Shown here in pieces: positions 1 to 10,719 of a stretch of 64,000 bases of DNA. The DNA comes from Dastarcus helophoroides (taxonomy: Eukaryota > Arthropoda > Insecta > Coleoptera > Bothrideridae): NCBI GenBank assembly GCA_028583605.1, contig CM053326.1:4381693-4445692 (forward strand), in the 5' to 3' direction. Below the pieces are notes generated by a model, which did not search any database, was not told the origin of the DNA, and was given only the letters and a program-made list of their open reading frames with translations. The translations under genes and the position numbers were made by a program. Positions within the stretch are counted from its first letter, which is position 1. Each line of letters begins with the position of its first letter.

Positions 1-1206
1 ACACAAACCTTACAAGTCCTACAATTGTAAGAAATTATTCTACACTTGTAGTTATTCCTTAACACAACGCAACTTGTTAATACCAATGCGGCGCCAGTAA
101 TTACGGAAAAAATATCACACATATAAGGAGATTTTGCAGCACAAAGCTAGCACTTCTTCTACTTCTATATTACAGCATACATTTAAAAGTGTAGATTTAT
201 CTATTTTAGAGTTCTTTTTCTCCAAAACGGCTCTAACGCTTTGAAAAGACAATTAAGGCAGGTGCCATTCCATTTGGGATTACTAATTTTTGGAGACATC
301 TCGATTCTCTAGATAGGGCCGTCGTGTATCGTATTTATTGTTAAATATAGTTTATAAATAAATACGACGAATAAATAATTTCAAAGCAAAAAACAATCTT
401 GCCAAAATTGTTAACGGCTCTCCTTGTGATAAACAAAATCGCTATCTTGACAGACTGGGCACGAAATAAATAATATTTTATTTATTTTGTGGCCTAATGA
501 TATTAATGGGCATTTGCTTTTATAAAAATAAAGAACTCAGAGCTTTCCAATGCTCTTAACGTGCTTCTGCTGCATTGTTTTCTTATAGATTAGCTCATAC
601 ATTTGTATCATATTACCTATACGTACAAGTCCTACATAATTCAGTAACACAACGCAATTCGCTACAATTGTAGAAACTCCGCGATTCTTTACATATGTAG
701 CCTACACATGAAACAAGTTATATCATCGGGAAAGCGAGCTTCGCTGACTGATTTATTTTTCTTCTTTAGAGAAAATAAATGTTTATTCAGAAAATCATGT
801 CTAGATATTAAACAATTATTACTATTTTATTATTTCCAGAAAAACGATTTAGGTATCATTTTCGTGATCAAATTTAATCAAAATGTGAGTAATATTTTTT
901 ATTATCCTTAATTATTAGTAAGGTTTATACTTTTATAATAAAACAACAAATGATTTCAGTTAGGTTTTCAAATTTTTTTTTAAATCTTTTCAATTCAGGA
1001 TCGAAAGATCGCAGTATCGGATTTAGATTTTGCTTAGGAGCAATAATGTTATTTATATCAAGCAAAATTTATTGGTCGCAAACGAGACTGATGTTTACGG
1101 TTTCGGGCTGCAAAATCAGATATAGGCGATTACGGCGCAAATTAGATATGTCCATAAATATGCGTGCACAGGATAAACTTTTTTAAACAGTGTAAAAAAA
1201 AGTTTT

Positions 1207-1612
1207 TTTTATATATTTCAATTTTTAATTTATAAGTATTTCTTCCTCGTTGTTCCCTTTCGATTTATGTACTGCTGACGAGCTCAAATGAGGGCGAAAC
1301 ATCGATGTCCAGTGCTACAAACTTTTATTATATTTTTTATATTTTTATATTTCCATAATTTATAAAACAATTTTTTTTTCATATCTAAGTTTGGTCTTCT
1401 ATATTTTATTTTTTTCCTATTCTATGTAAAATAAACTAACCAATTTTTGTCAACTGACATGAGGTGACGTTTTAAATAAATTTAGCTATTACGTAGTCAT
1501 ATTTCAAATAATGTTTTAGAATATTGTCAATATTCACTAATAAAAATTTAAATATTTTCAAACTGTCGCAGAAATGTTAAATAAAATTAAAAAACGTGTT
1601 TATGAAATAAGT
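1207..1612 (+). repeat. Family H1 repeat, copy 1 (hammerhead-bearing)
   Basis: About 400 bp shared with 21690-22072 and with both arms of 50057-50645. Conserved parts are a GTTCCCTTTC block just upstream of the ribozyme, the ribozyme at 1269-1315, and a ~300-bp AT-rich tail containing CCTATTCTATGTAAAATAAA and a block ending near GAAATGTTAAATAAA. It lies inside the TIR element at 1-2949. No protein is encoded. The family may be a non-autonomous retroelement because hammerheads are common in such elements, but nothing here proves the class. Confidence 0.75.
1269..1315 (+). ncRNA. Type I hammerhead ribozyme (family H1, copy 1)
   Basis: All conserved core elements are present. Stem I is GTACTG 1269-1274 with CAGTGC 1310-1315 (one G-U). 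Core CTGACGA is at 1275-1281. Stem II is GCTC 282-285 with GGGC 292-295 (offset 1000) and an AAATGA loop. GAAA is at 1296-1299. Stem III is the self-complementary ACATCGATGT 1299-1308, giving the A15.1-U16.1 pair. The cleavage triplet is GTC, with predicted cut after C1309. Structure and core are read from the sequence; activity is inferred. Confidence 0.8.
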
Positions 1613-1892
1613 TCCTGTTTTGAAAAAAAACAGCAGTAGCGTACCATTTATTTTGTTAAAAATGGTCATGCTAGTGCGGACGCCACTGATGGAAGTAGAA
1701 CATATATTTTCCTTGCGAAAAGTATTTCTTTATGCCTAGTAAAAAAATTCAGAATATTCCGATAATTTGAGTTTAGGCAAGTTACGTATGTATTGCCCAA
1801 TGTTTGTAATCTCACGCTAACCTTTTCTTGCCTCTAATCAAACATACAAACATATTATTAAAAAGGTGTTTCAAAGATCAAAAAAACCGTTC

Positions 1893-1927
1893 CTGACGAA
1901 GCATCCTACGATAGAGGTCGAAACGTC
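1893..1927 (+). other. Hammerhead-like motif with one extra core nucleotide
   Basis: CTGACGA at 1893-1899 is followed by a short imperfect hairpin and then GAAACGTC at 1920-1927. One extra A lies between the core and the hairpin. Stem I partners are poor. The motif resembles that at 32239-32273 and 32502-32536. It may be a decayed hammerhead or a different conserved motif shared by invertebrate repeats. Confidence 0.3.
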
Positions 1928-2949
1928 AATCACTTTATTTTGTTTTCCAATAAATCTTGTGCGAAAAAACAAATGTTTTAATGAGTTAATTGCAAAAAAT
2001 ATATAATATCCTTAAAAAATGCTGATTTCGAATGTTTATCAAAATGATATCCATTTATATCGTCTTTCAGGCCCAAAAAACTGCTAGTTGTCAAGTTTTA
2101 TTGAAATCAACAATGCCGTTTGGGAGATAAAATAATTATGCCTGAAGGATCAAGATGGCCCTGAAAAATAGTGATCCCAAATTTATACCAAAAAGCCAAG
2201 TGCCTATATTATCTTTTTAAGTCAAAAATAACCCAAATACTAAATTTCATTGAAATCTTTAAAGCCGTTTTGGAGAAAAGTACTATTTACCTAAGGTTGA
2301 AGACTTGTAAAACATTACCTACACTTGTAGAATATACTGCAAAATATGCATACAAGTGAAGGCGTTGTGTTACAGAATCCGTTTACATATGTGATATTTC
2401 TTCTGTAATTACTGACGCCGCACATGTAATTACAAGTTGGGTGGTGTTACAGAATGAATACAAGCATAGATAATTTCCTAGAGTTTTGTAGGATTTGTAC
2501 AATCTGCATTACGTTCCGCAGCTCCTGCGATGATTTTGGGATATTTTGTACAAATATCATTAATTCAAGCAAAGTAAACATGACGAATAATTTCAAACTT
2601 CGAAACAAAAAACGAACTTATTGTTAGTGAAGGTGCCAGTGACTCTCCTTGTGATAAATAAAATCGTTGCATTTGACTCTCTAGAATAATAGACATTTGT
2701 TTTTATAGTTTTATAGTACAAAAATAAAGAACTGAGGGTTCCCAATATTTTTGCCAGCACATACGTGCATGGATGGTATTGTTTTCTTTATCACATATTT
2801 GTTTCCTATCATATTACGAAACAAGGTTCATGGAATTTCTACAAGCGTAGCAATTTGCGTTGTGTTAACCGAATTATGTAGGAATTGTAGGTACAGGCAA
2901 ATTGCTTGTAACTTGTAGACTTGTTACAATTGTAAGTTTGTGTTACAGG

Positions 2950-3662
2950 CCCCAGATGGTAGTGTTATTACCATTTTACACGAACATTTGGGTATCGAAA
3001 GCGCTGTGAAAAGTGTGTGCCGCGTGAGTTCACAGTCGACCAAAAACAACGAGTCGATGCTTCAGATGGGTGTTTGGCGCTGTTAAACTGCAATAAAATG
3101 GAATTCTATCGTCGATATGTGACAATCGATGAGACATGGCTTCACCATTACACACTAGAGTAAAAAGACAGTCAGCTGAGTGGACAAGAGTCGACGAAGC
3201 GAATCCAAAGCGAGCAAAGACGCAACAGTCAGCCGGTAAGGTGATGGCTTCTGTATTTTGGGATGCGAACGGAATAATATTCATCGACTATCTCCAAAAA
3301 GGAACCACCAAGACAATGCACCGTGCCACAAATCGATGAAAACGATGGCAAAATTGAATGAATTGGGCTTCGAATTGCTTACCCACCCACCGTATTCTCC
3401 AGATTTAGCACCCAGCGACTTTTTCCTATTTTCAGATTTTAAGAAAATGCTTGTTGGAAAGGAATTTAAGTCCAATGATGAAGTAAACGCTGAAACTGGG
3501 GCCTATTTTGACGAGAAAGAGAAATCGTACTATAAAAGTGGTATCGAAAAGATGGAAAATCGCTATACTCGTATCGCCCTCGAAGGCAACTATGTTAAAT
3601 AATAAAATAGAGTTTTGTCAAAATTTTTCTTACTTATCCTACGGACTTATTGAATGACCTGG
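2950..3662 (+). pseudogene. 5'-truncated mariner (DD34D) fragment
   Basis: Homologous to the mariner at 24201-25473 from about 24660 to its right end. It begins mid-transposase, keeps the right TIR (TCCTACGGACTTATTGAATGACCTGG) ending at 3662, and is followed by TA. The reading frame is broken by a stop after HYTLE near 3160. A 97-bp deletion, relative to the other copy, also lies between the QKGTT-coding and DNTPCHKS-coding segments near 3300; it shifts the frame. The C-terminal SPDLAPSDF motif remains readable. Inactive. Confidence 0.9.
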
Positions 3663-3664
3663 TA

Positions 3665-4045
3665 TATTATCGACAGTGCTATTGATAGTTATTACCGATA
3701 GTTATATTTAAAATTATATATGTGCTGGATGTTTTCTTTTAATATGGTCTTTTAGATTGCTTATGTTTCCACTCGATTTGTATTTTTCTTTACAATATTT
3801 GCAAGCAGCAGACAAATTTACAAAAAAATTAATTATAACAAATTATGCTGAGATAATAAGCCTTGTATATACGAATATATACAAGTTTATTACGATGCAA
3901 TTGAAATCTAATTTCATTAGAATCTAATGAAAATTAGACTGCAATTGCAAAGTTCACGTAGATGAGGCAAAGCTTGTATCACGGGTTGCATCGCAACATC
4001 CATAGACACAAACGTCCTCGGCGTGACTTTACTTTCATCTAGTTT
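3665..4045. other. AT-rich intergenic sequence, no gene seen
   Basis: Unique-looking AT-rich DNA between the mariner remnant and the fold-back. It has short palindromes (TATCGATAG-like, and TTAGATTCTAATG near 3910) but no coding signal and no repeat shared with the rest of the window that I can recognise. Confidence 0.4.
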
Positions 4046-4119
4046 TGACAAATGACCAATTAAATGTCCTGTAATTAAACAGTTAAACGTGCTTAAAATT
4101 GAAAATATGTACAACCGCA

Positions 4120-4162
4120 ACCATAGACTAGTTTCGGCCTTCCTTGGCCTCGTCAGCATGGT
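4120..4162 (-). ncRNA. Hammerhead ribozyme motif, family H2, minus-strand copy
   Basis: Mirror copy of the motif at 4329-4371 and identical over the core: stem I ACCATG/TATGGT, core CTGACGA, stem II GGCC-AAGGAA-GGCC, GAAAC, TAGTC. Stem III is only AC/GT with a two-base loop. Very short stem III is known from hammerheads of Penelope-like elements, which are thought to act as dimers. Activity is inferred. Confidence 0.7.
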
Positions 4163-4328
4163 ACGGTGGTTGTATACACTTCCAATTTAAAGCCTGTAGA
4201 ATGTAGCGAAAATGTTTGCGTAATAAACAGTTAAAAGTCAGTTACAAGTCACCCAATGGAGGTTTGCTCTCTTGGATACTTATACGACTGACTAACGGCT
4301 TTAAATTGGAAGTGTATACAACCACCGT

Positions 4329-4371
4329 ACCATGCTGACGAGGCCAAGGAAGGCCGAAACTAGTCTATGGT
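4329..4371 (+). ncRNA. Hammerhead ribozyme motif, family H2, plus-strand copy
   Basis: Stem I ACCATG 4329-4334 pairs with TATGGT 4366-4371 (one G-U), extended by CCG 4325-4327 with CGG 4374-4376 across an internal loop. Core CTGACGA is at 4335-4341, stem II GGCC 4342-4345 with GGCC 4352-4355, and GAAA at 4356-4359. Stem III is a minimal AC/GT around TA, and GTC gives a predicted cut after C4365. Confidence 0.7.
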
Positions 4372-4445
4372 TGCGGTTGTACATATTTTCAATTTTAAGC
4401 ACGTTTAACTGTTTAATTACAGAACATTTAATTGGTCATTTGTCA

Positions 4446-5445
4446 TAACAAATTATACTTTTATAATTCACAGAATGGCTTATGGGTGGCTTAAGCTCAC
4501 TAAATGTTCTTAATCGTTAATTTATAAGTTTTTGGATATTGTCTGCGTCTTCTTTACGAAATATTGGTATTTCTATTCATGTTTTATTGGTATTTTTCAG
4601 TGTTGAGTAATACACAGCGATTGACAAACAAAGATCGAACGCAATCGCTGCTTGGGGCAGTCTATAACAGATTGCCAATCCTTGACAGAAGGTTACTGAA
4701 AATTTAGAATTTTGAAAGGAGTAACTGGCGAAGAAAAAGCCAATAAAACATGAATACAAATTATAAGTCTTTGTTGAGTGTGTTCCTTCAATCATAGATG
4801 GCTCCACATCATTTTATGAAATTGAATGCAGCAAAATTGAAAAAAAGTGTTATTGAGGGTTGACATCATCTAGCGACAAGAGGAGAAAACTTGACATAAA
4901 TATGAAATGGTCGGCTACTTTATATTTATAATTACATATGGCCGCTATTCAATGTCTTATTTTCTTAAAGATGACATATGTACACATAATTAATATGTTC
5001 ATGGATTAAGTTACTGAACATTAAGTGGAAACAGAAACAAAAACTCATTAAAAACCATTTCTTAAAAACTATCGATATTATCGATAGTTTCTATTGATGT
5101 TTAGTGAACCATAGTTAAATATTTTTCAAAAACTTTGACATTCTTTGCGAATTTTTGACTTTTTTAAAACTTATCAATTTAATCATAAAATATTTGAAAC
5201 AGAAATGAAGCTGTCAGCTGATGTTAAAGATCAAAGAAGTTGGCTTCAAAATTTTAAAAAAAAGTTTACAATCAAAATTGGGGATTTGAAACTCAACAAG
5301 TCAAAATTTCTAGAGAAAAGTAGATTTTCGGAAAAAACTGAAAATTTAAGAAGAACAAAATTCTATCTAGAATTTCAGATTTTTCTGAAAATTTATCGCT
5401 TTTTGTTTGAAAAAAGATTTTTCTTGAAGTCTTGCTTTTAATATA
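4446..5445. other. AT-rich sequence, no gene seen
   Basis: No coding exon or recognised repeat. The stretch 5140-5440 has the A-rich GTCAAAATTT/GAAAAAA style found across the AT-rich parts of the window. A short palindrome (ACTATCGATATTATCGATAGT) lies near 5069. Confidence 0.4.
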
Positions 5446-6134
5446 CAGGGTGAGTCACTAAGCGGGAATCGGTCTTTGGTAGGCGTATCGTTCAAAATAT
5501 CGAAAAATGTTTCGAATAAAAGTTGTTCGAAATAAAGTTCTCCACAACCTAAATTATTGCCAAATATGACGGCCTTCCGGTTGCACCGGAAATGAACACA
5601 ACTTTCTTATTTTAAATAGAACACCCTATGTATTTTTACATTTTTGGATTCCTTGTGAAAAATGAATATGAATTTATTAAGACGACATAGGTCCTTAGTT
5701 GAACCGTTTTCGCGTAATTTAATTTTTTTGTTAAATTTGACGATTTCGGAGCTTGACGCCAATAACGATATTTTCCAAACGCAATGACTCAGGGTTGAGT
5801 GGCATACGGTTTTGGATTCAGGAAGAAATGAGTATTTGTTTACGTCTTTGCTGTTAGCAAGATTTCTTAAATTTCTTCACATCCCTCGACTCAATTCTTC
5901 AAGGGTTCAAACATGCATAACTTAATTTTTTCAAATGGAACCACCTATCTTGGATTATCTTATCGGATGCGAAATTAAATTACCTTTTTTTTTCGTACCA
6001 GGTATTGCCACCTCCGTCCAATAATTTTTGAAAAATTTAGAATTTTGTAAAAATTTTTATTAATTTAGTATTATCGCGTTAGCCCTGGATATCGCGGTTT
6101 TGTTTCGTCTCGTTTGTCATGCAAATTACAGAAA

Positions 6135-6740
6135 ATGTTTTTCGAACAAGAATCGGTTGATGTGGCTTACACTTTACATTTTTTAAAGAAAATTATTTTT
6201 TGAAAACTAGGTCAATTGTTAGAGTAAGGCAAACACAATGGCCCAAATATTAATTATGAACTAAAATAATTAAACTTCCAAAAAATAAACAATTTTATTA
6301 GAGTTTGTAACATGTAGGAATGCCCAACGGTTTGTCGACCAGAGATGTTCAAATTTAATGGCATTCTTCAGGTTGTAGCTAACTGGAAGTACAGAATACG
6401 AGAAAAAGGAGCGTAGAAAACCAACGGCGCATGAAGAAAACCAAATTTCAGTAGTGACTGCTGCTGTCCAATATCCGCACTTAAGAACCAGAAGAATAAG
6501 TGTGACATTACAAATAAGCCAAAAATCGGTTTCATGATTGTTGTGTAAAAACAAGTTTCATCCGTATCACACCTAGCTAGTGCAAGAACTCAATCAAGCT
6601 GACTAACAATCGATGCAGTTGTGTGAATGGACGTTACATTATCTGCAGGAACAAAATGACCGTTTCGGACATTTTTTAAGAACCACTTCGTGGGAAGGAA
6701 ACGATACACCACGATACTGAAAATCATCCTTGGATTTCAG
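6135..6740 (+). pseudogene. Inverted degraded copy of the DD41D transposase N-terminal half
   Basis: ATG at 6135 starts a sequence resembling the intact gene's start at 7898 on the other strand (Met-Phe then a Glu-rich segment). Homology runs, with indels and stops, past the segment matching CAACG-TTTG-CGATCGGAGA and the RRKPTTQEEN region, to about 6740 near the HYYHTENPHW region. It is much more diverged than the flanking outer arms. Confidence 0.8.
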
Positions 6741-6839
6741 TGTAAAGCATTAAAGAAAGTAAATAAACAATAAACAAATCGGTAACAGTAAGTTGCAACA
6801 AATATTCAGAAGAATGCATAAACAATGGTAATAATAACA

Positions 6840-7898
6840 TTAAATTAAATGTTCAACATAACCACCAGCTTCACGATGGCAAATGCGCAGTCTCTGTAGC
6901 AAAGAATTGTTCACATCCACCAAGACGTTTTCATTGATATTTTGGAAAGCAACAAGAACCCGGTCCATCATGTCTTCTTGGGTAGTTGGTGGTTCCTGGT
7001 ACACAATTTGCTTAACATGACCCCACAAGAAAAAGTCTGGCTTAGTTAAATCCGGTGATCTTGCGGGCCATGCCACTGGACCTCCTCTTCCTATCCACTT
7101 GTTAGGGAATTGTGTATTGAGGAACTCCCTTACATCCCTTCCATAATGTGCAGGTGCCCTATCATGTTGGAACCACATTTGCCGCACGACAGCAAAAGGC
7201 ATATTGTCTATCATTTCGGGCAATTGATTTTGCAAAAAATGCAAGTAATTGTTGGCATTCAAATGCTCATTGAAGAAGTGTGGTCCGACAACAAATCTTC
7301 CTATGACACCACCCACCACATTCAGAGACCACCTATGCTGATGGTCTAAGGGCCTTATCCAATGAGGATTTTCAGTGTGGTAGTAATGGGAGTTGTGTCT
7401 TCCCACGAAGCCGTTCTTATGAAATGTACATTCGTCGGTAAATAGTACATTGTCCAAAAAGTCATTTTGTTCTTGTAGTTTTTGTAACGCCCACTCACAA
7501 AACTGCATTCGGTTGTTGAAATGAGCTTGATTGAGTTCCTGTACTAGCTGGACACGATACGGATGAAACTTATTGTTACGCAAGATTCGTGAAACCGAGG
7601 TTTGACTTGTTTGTAATTCCGTGCTTATTATTCTGGTACTTAAATGCGGATCTTGGACAACAGCAGCCGCTACTAAAACTTGGTTTTCTTCTTGCGTCGT
7701 TGGTTTTCTACGCTCCTTTTTCTCGTATTTCGTACTACCAGTTCGCTCAAACCTCTCTCTCAATTTAGCGAATGCCGCTGAATTTGGATGTCTCCGATCG
7801 GCAAAGCGTTGGGCATAAATTCTTGAGGCAAGAAATGGATTTCTGTCAGCACTGCCCAAGGCGTAAACCATATCGACCAATTCTTCTTGAGAAAACAT
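6840..7898 (-). CDS. Transposase, DD41D rosa-like, 352 aa
   Basis: Open frame of normal transposase length starting at ATG 7898, 66 bp inside the outer arm boundary. Residues 1-120 hold the DNA-binding helix-turn-helix region (MFSQEELVDMVYALG, then TSVSRILRNNKFHPYRV). The catalytic domain shows FTDECTFHKNG (first Asp), WFQHDRAPAHYGRDV (second Asp) and RSPDLTKPDFFLWGHVK (third Asp). I count 41 residues between second and third Asp, giving DD41D rather than mariner's DD34D. It cuts and pastes the element at TA sites. All three catalytic residues are present and the frame has no stop, so it could be active. The family name rosa rests on the DD41D spacing from general knowledge. Confidence 0.88.
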   Translation of the reverse strand: MFSQEELVDMVYALGSADRNPFLASRIYAQRFADRRHPNSAAFAKLRERFERTGSTKYEKKERRKPTTQEENQVLVAAAVVQDPHLSTRIISTELQTSQTSVSRILRNNKFHPYRVQLVQELNQAHFNNRMQFCEWALQKLQEQNDFLDNVLFTDECTFHKNGFVGRHNSHYYHTENPHWIRPLDHQHRWSLNVVGGVIGRFVVGPHFFNEHLNANNYLHFLQNQLPEMIDNMPFAVVRQMWFQHDRAPAHYGRDVREFLNTQFPNKWIGRGGPVAWPARSPDLTKPDFFLWGHVKQIVYQEPPTTQEDMMDRVLVAFQNINENVLVDVNNSLLQRLRICHREAGGYVEHLI

Positions 7899-8950
7899 TG
7901 TCTTTCAGTACTAATACCAAGACCTCGCGACAACAATGAGATAAACTGTCAGTTATTGCTGGACAAACGAGACGAAACAAAACCGCGACATCCAGGGCTA
8001 ACGCGATAATACGAAATTAATTAAAATGTTTACAAAATTCTAAATTTCTCAAAAATTATTGGACGGAGGTGGCAATACCTGGTACCAAAAAAAAGGTAAT
8101 TTAATTTCGCATCCGATAAGATAATCCAAAATAGGTGGTTCCATTTGAAAAAATTAAGTTATGCATGTTTCAACAACTGAAGAATTAAGTCGACGGATGT
8201 GAAGAAACTTAAGAAATCTTGCTAAGAGCAAAGACGTAAACAAATGCTCCATTTCTTTCTGAATACAAAACCGTATGCCACACAACTCTGAGTCATTGCG
8301 TTTGGAAAATATCGTTAATGGCGTCAAGCTCCGAAATCGTCAAATTTAACCAAAAAAATTAAATTACGCGAAAACGGTTCAACTAAGGGCCTATGTCGTC
8401 TTAATAAATTCATATTCATTTTTTACAAGGAATCCAAAAATGTAAAAATACATAGGGTGTTCTATTTAAAATAGGAAAGTTGTGTTCATTTCCGGTGCAA
8501 CCGGAAGGCCGCCATATTTGGCAATAATTTTAGGTTGTGAAGAACTTTATTTCGAACAACTTTTATTCGAAACATTTTTCGATAATTTGAACGATACGCC
8601 TACCAAAGACCGATTCCCGCTTAGTGACTCACCCTGTACATTACTTTTCTAAACATTTTATTTTCAAACTTAAAAAGTGTTAGCATTATTTCTAAATAGT
8701 TTAACTCAAAATTTTGAAATCTAAAATTTTTAATTTTAAATTCTATTTATTCTAAAAGTTAGAGTACAAGTTTACAGTTTCTACATTTTCTAAAAAAAAT
8801 TGACTTTGTACTCGAAATTTCAACCTAAATCGAAATTTTAAATTTTAATTTGAATTTTTTTCCTAAATTTCATATCCTTTTTTGAAATTTGTACTTTTGT
8901 TTCGAGATTATCCGAAATATTTTCCTTCTTTTAAATGAAAAATTAAAAAT

Positions 8951-9122
8951 GAGTCACTCGAAGCTGAACCAAAAACCGAAAAATGGAAAAACCCGTTATT
9001 TCTGTAGGAGCTGAACCTATATAATTTTTGTTTCGGAACGAAAACCGAAAACCGGAACGAAAACCGAAAACCGGAACGAAAACCGAAAACCGGAACGAAA
9101 ATAATAACGGTTCGAAGCCCTG
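8951..9122 (+). repeat. AACCGAAAACCGG family repeat with 19-bp tandem core, copy 1
   Basis: Begins GAGTCACTCGAAGCTGAACC and ends near GGTTCGAAGCCCTGG. A 19-bp unit (CGGAACGAAAACCGAAAAC) is repeated three times at about 9051-9108. Related copies are at 20547-20660 and 23688-23817, all with GGAACGAAAACCGG-type cores and a terminal GAAGCCCTG. No protein is encoded. Confidence 0.75.
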
Positions 9123-9552
9123 GTTTTTGCTTTTTTCGAAGGACTACTAACTACACTCGCGGTAGATGAAATAAAAAAAGAGGTTGGTTTATTAATACGG
9201 TTTATTACTTGCTCATTCTTGGGAGGTTGCTTGGTTACTCTTTTTGTATTTGTTGGCTACTGTCCTTAAATAAAATTGATGACCCCTTGTGACAGAACCA
9301 AGCATGAAAACTGGAATAAGGTAACCGACAGGTATATACAAAGCCATCTGAACAAAAACTTAAAAAAAATTGGAATTCTGAGTTTATCAAAAATGTTGGG
9401 AAAAAAATCAGCTTCTCTATTCAAAAACCGAAGAAGGACATCAATTCAAGAACCATTACAACAAGAATACAACTTTGGGACAAAATTCACACAGATTTTT
9501 TCCAATAACGATATGCTGACCAACAGTTTTAGACAGAAAAAAAAATACTTAC

Positions 9553-9738
9553 CAAATTGTCATATCCAGTTCTATCTCGCACTAATCTTTGAACTTGATT
9601 TGTAAGCTGATTGTTAATAGTAAACGCAACATTGCCATTAGAACTAGGCACAAAATTAGCGACAAGCGATGCAGGTTGTTGTGGTTGTTGATGGTGGTTG
9701 GCCGATGTTGTGTTGCTATAATCATTACGACGACACAC
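9553..9738 (-). CDS. Hipk: Hipk exon, start of C-terminal regulatory region
   Basis: This 186-bp exon (phase 0 to 0) follows the kinase domain. It starts VCRRNDYSN and contains a Gln-rich stretch ([11 protein letters not shown]) and the conserved block [18 protein letters not shown], which is typical of HIPK proteins and precedes their homeodomain-interaction region. It ends at TGYDNL before a GTAAGT donor at 9547-9552. Acceptor TTTTTAATCAG lies just upstream in the transcript. Later exons are beyond position 1 or unrecognised. Confidence 0.85.
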
Positions 9739-9792
9739 CTGATTAAAAAAAAAGTTAAATTCGATATCATCAATGTACAAGTTACGACATAC

Positions 9793-10550
<758 letters not shown>

Positions 10551-10719
10551 CTAAAAAATATGATTTGATTTCACTTAAATTATCAAACTGCATATAATGG
10601 TAAACAAAGTCAAACTCTTTCTTCAATTTTAATTCAGTATCAAGACCAAAGCAACCACCAAAGGCTATTGTGTCTTAAAATGAGGCCAAGAGGCCAATAC
10701 ATCTTTTTAATTGCAAACA

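Larger units (their letters stand above)
1..2949. mobile_element. TIR-bounded non-autonomous element, left end cut by window edge
   Basis: The first bases (ACACAAACCTTACAA) are matched in inverted orientation at 2920-2949 (TTACAATTGTAAGTTTGTGT), so the window seems to start a few bases inside the left terminus. Subterminal motifs recur: ACACAACGCAA at 63 and 648, and its complement at about 2363 and 2858, plus many CTACAATTGTAG-like palindromes. A second, direct repeat relates about 355-660 to about 2575-2880. No transposase is encoded. The right end abuts a broken mariner at 2950. Class is not determined; the arrangement of inverted and direct subterminal repeats is typical of non-autonomous DNA transposons. 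Confidence 0.5.
4046..4445. mobile_element. Fold-back element with 149-bp arms, hammerhead in each arm
   Basis: Arms 4046-4194 and 4297-4445 are inverted copies differing at one base by my alignment, around a 102-bp spacer. Each arm carries a hammerhead motif, so either strand could produce one. The near identity means the arms are young or recently gene-converted. No target duplication was recognised. A decayed relative of one arm is at 11515-11632. Confidence 0.85.
5446..8636 (-). mobile_element. rosa-like (DD41D) Tc1/mariner-superfamily transposon with long inverted arms
   Basis: Bounded by CAGGGTGAGTCACTAAGCG at 5446 and its complement ending at 8636, each flanked by TA (5444-5445 and 8637-8638), the standard target of this superfamily. 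Outer arms of about 670 bp (5446-6118 and 7965-8636) are highly similar. Inward of these the similarity continues but drops sharply: 6135-6740 is an inverted, degraded copy of the transposase N-terminal half encoded on the right. The element is thus a partial palindrome with one intact transposase gene. Confidence 0.9.

Noticed and set aside
1893..1927. A third full hammerhead family at this site
   Set aside because: The core and GAAAC are present, but stem I does not pair and an extra base precedes stem II; kept only as hammerhead-like.
9276..9605. 109-codon plus-strand frame overlapping the Hipk exon
   Set aside because: It runs antisense through a well-supported exon and has no recognisable domain or homology.
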